Source: Burkholderiales bacterium (GTDB taxonomy: Bacteria > Pseudomonadota > Gammaproteobacteria > Burkholderiales > Burkholderiaceae_C). From it: DNA of 7,002 bases. Positions within the stretch are counted from its first letter, which is position 1, and each line of letters opens with the position of its first letter. Both the position numbers and the translations under genes were made by a program. Of this stretch, positions 5,874 to 7,002 are shown piece after piece. Where the stretch lies: NCBI GenBank assembly GCA_006227785.1, contig SBFU01000274.1, positions 1-7,002 of the forward strand. The letters run 5' to 3'. The notes below the pieces were generated by a model. The model did no database searches, was not told the DNA's origin, and saw nothing but the letters and a program-made list of their open reading frames with translations.

Positions 5874-7002
5874 GTGCGCCAATTCTGGTTGGGCTGTATT
5901 TTGCTATCAACTGCCGTCAGCAGTTCAGCAGTCACCTTGGGTCGCTACAGTGGCGCCGCCGTGATCGGCCGTCCGCTGGACATCCGTGCCCAGGTGCTGC
6001 TCTCCCCGGGTGAGGACGCATCGTCGCTCTGCCTCTCTGCCGAGGTGTTCTATGGCGACACGCGGGTGGGCGGCGTCCAGACCCAGATTCAGCAGACGGC
6101 ACCCGATGCCGGGGCTTCCCTGCGCATCCAGACCACACAGGCCATCAACGAACCCATTGTCACCGTGTTCGTTCGGGCGGGCTGCGAAGCTCCGTTCAGT
6201 CGCCGCTACGTGCTTCTGGCAGACCCGATTTCCGAACCACTGGCGCAGCAGGCACCCCCCGCCCAAGCGCTCCCCTCGGTCGCTCCCGGCCAGGCACTGG
6301 CATCCGATTCGGCGCCGGCGCAGGGCGGCGCCACAGCGGCACCGGTGCCGTCCGAGCAGCGTTCGGGTGGCCCATCTGATCAGGAGCCGGGGACCCTGGC
6401 TGCGGCCCCAGCCGCCCGCCCGGCCGCGCGTACGGCCCCACCCAGGCCTCCACGGCCCGCCAGCGTGGTCCGTCGTCCTGCACCACCAGCCCCGCCGGGT
6501 CCGCGTCTTCAGCTTGACCCGGTTGACATCAATCTGGGTATCGAGAGGGATCCGGTGCTGAGGCTGTCTCTGAGCCTGTTGAGCGAGCCGGCCTCATCCG
6601 AAGATGTGCGCCAGGCGGCGGGTCTCCTTTGGAAGGCATTGAATGCGTCGCCTGAGGATGTCATGCGCGACGCCCAGAAGCTGGCGGTTCTGGAGGCGGA
6701 AGCGCAGGGTCTGCGCGACGAAGAGGCCAAGAACCGCGCGCAGATCGCGGACCTCCAGGCGCAGTTGGAAAACGCCGGTCAGCGCAACTGGTGGCTCTAC
6801 GGCATGGCCCTGCTCCTGCTTCTGAGCCTGCTGGCCTTGGCGGTTCTCATGCGCAGGCGCCGCACCGAATCCCGTGAGGTTGCAAGGGCCAAGGCCTGGT
6901 GGAACGAAGAGGTGGCCCAGCGTCCGCTGGGAGACGAACCCGAAAATGCTGGAAGCAGGGGCGACCGCAGCACCAGCCTGGACATTGACCTGGCGGCCGA
7001 GT
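5874..7002 (+). CDS. FimV-like envelope protein, partial (3' end beyond window)
   Basis: The frame is open for 376 codons to the window edge. GTG at 5874 is the start: AAGGG lies about 8 bases upstream, an in-frame TAA at 5859 blocks extension, and a signal peptide follows at once (residues 1-19, cleavage near SSSA/VTLG). The mature N-terminal domain (20-117) begins VTLGRYSGAAVIGRPLD, resembling the FimV/TspA N-terminus (LG, then a small loop and a PLD-type motif). It contains Cys53 and Cys104, a possible disulfide. A Pro/Ala-rich linker spans about 118-210. A short conserved-looking segment follows (212-262), then a coiled coil (263-302), a transmembrane helix (306-326), RRRR (327-330) and an acidic cytoplasmic tail. 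No LysM domain is seen, unlike Pseudomonas FimV. FimV proteins act at the cell pole in type IV pilus assembly and polar organisation. That role is inferred here from architecture and weak similarity, and the cytoplasmic TPR part expected of FimV would lie outside the window. Confidence 0.85.
   Translation, partial: MRQFWLGCILLSTAVSSSAVTLGRYSGAAVIGRPLDIRAQVLLSPGEDASSLCLSAEVFYGDTRVGGVQTQIQQTAPDAGASLRIQTTQAINEPIVTVFVRAGCEAPFSRRYVLLADPISEPLAQQAPPAQALPSVAPGQALASDSAPAQGGATAAPVPSEQRSGGPSDQEPGTLAAAPAARPAARTAPPRPPRPASVVRRPAPPAPPGPRLQLDPVDINLGIERDPVLRLSLSLLSEPASSEDVRQAAGLLWKALNASPEDVMRDAQKLAVLEAEAQGLRDEEAKNRAQIADLQAQLENAGQRNWWLYGMALLLLLSLLALAVLMRRRRTESREVARAKAWWNEEVAQRPLGDEPENAGSRGDRSTSLDIDLAAE

Noticed and set aside
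5881..5900. Lipoprotein signal (lipobox) around Cys8 of the FimV-like protein
   Set aside because: The residue at -3 from Cys8 is Trp and the Cys lies too early in the hydrophobic segment. A standard signal peptidase I site at SSSA fits better.

Overview
The window reads as chromosomal DNA of a high-GC betaproteobacterium, most likely Burkholderiales (Comamonadaceae-like). The grounds are the GC-rich codon use, the protein styles (ACAD10/11-type acyl-CoA dehydrogenase, PaaH-type dehydrogenase, FimV-like envelope protein), and the general look of the neighbourhood. No mobile element, CRISPR array or transfer signature is visible. This placement is by recognition, not by a database search.

Layout, left to right. 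A tRNA-Pro(TGG) gene fills 1-77 on the minus strand. Five protein genes follow, all on the minus strand, so they are transcribed from right to left. In transcription order they are a two-module 3-hydroxyacyl-CoA dehydrogenase (5797-4277), an enoyl-CoA hydratase/isomerase family protein two bases downstream of it (4274-3495), a Crp/Fnr-family regulator (3378-2659), an APH-fold phosphotransferase (2540-1455) and an acyl-CoA dehydrogenase (1410-151). A divergent gene starts with GTG at 5874 on the plus strand and runs off the right edge. It encodes a FimV-like inner-membrane protein with a periplasmic N-terminal domain, a Pro/Ala linker, a coiled coil and one transmembrane helix. Gene density is high, and no gene-free gap exceeds about 120 bases.

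How the genes may work together. The phosphotransferase and acyl-CoA dehydrogenase are separate versions of the two parts that are fused in animal ACAD10/ACAD11 and adjacent in the bacterial levulinate (lva) pathway. There, a kinase phosphorylates the 4-hydroxyl of a 4-hydroxyacyl-CoA, and the dehydrogenase-fold partner removes the phosphate to give an enoyl-CoA. The hydratase-family enzyme and 3-hydroxyacyl-CoA dehydrogenase next door could supply later beta-oxidation steps. The window may therefore hold most of a route for gamma-hydroxylated acyl-CoAs, with a Crp-family regulator in the middle. That whole-pathway reading is inference; the individual family calls are firmer. The hydratase-family member lacks both classical hydratase glutamates and carries an Asp in an isomerase-like position, so its step is uncertain.

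Several intergenic inverted repeats stand out, chiefly a 12-bp stem with one bulge between the regulator and phosphotransferase genes (2602-2638). None has a U-tract, so they are not textbook intrinsic terminators.
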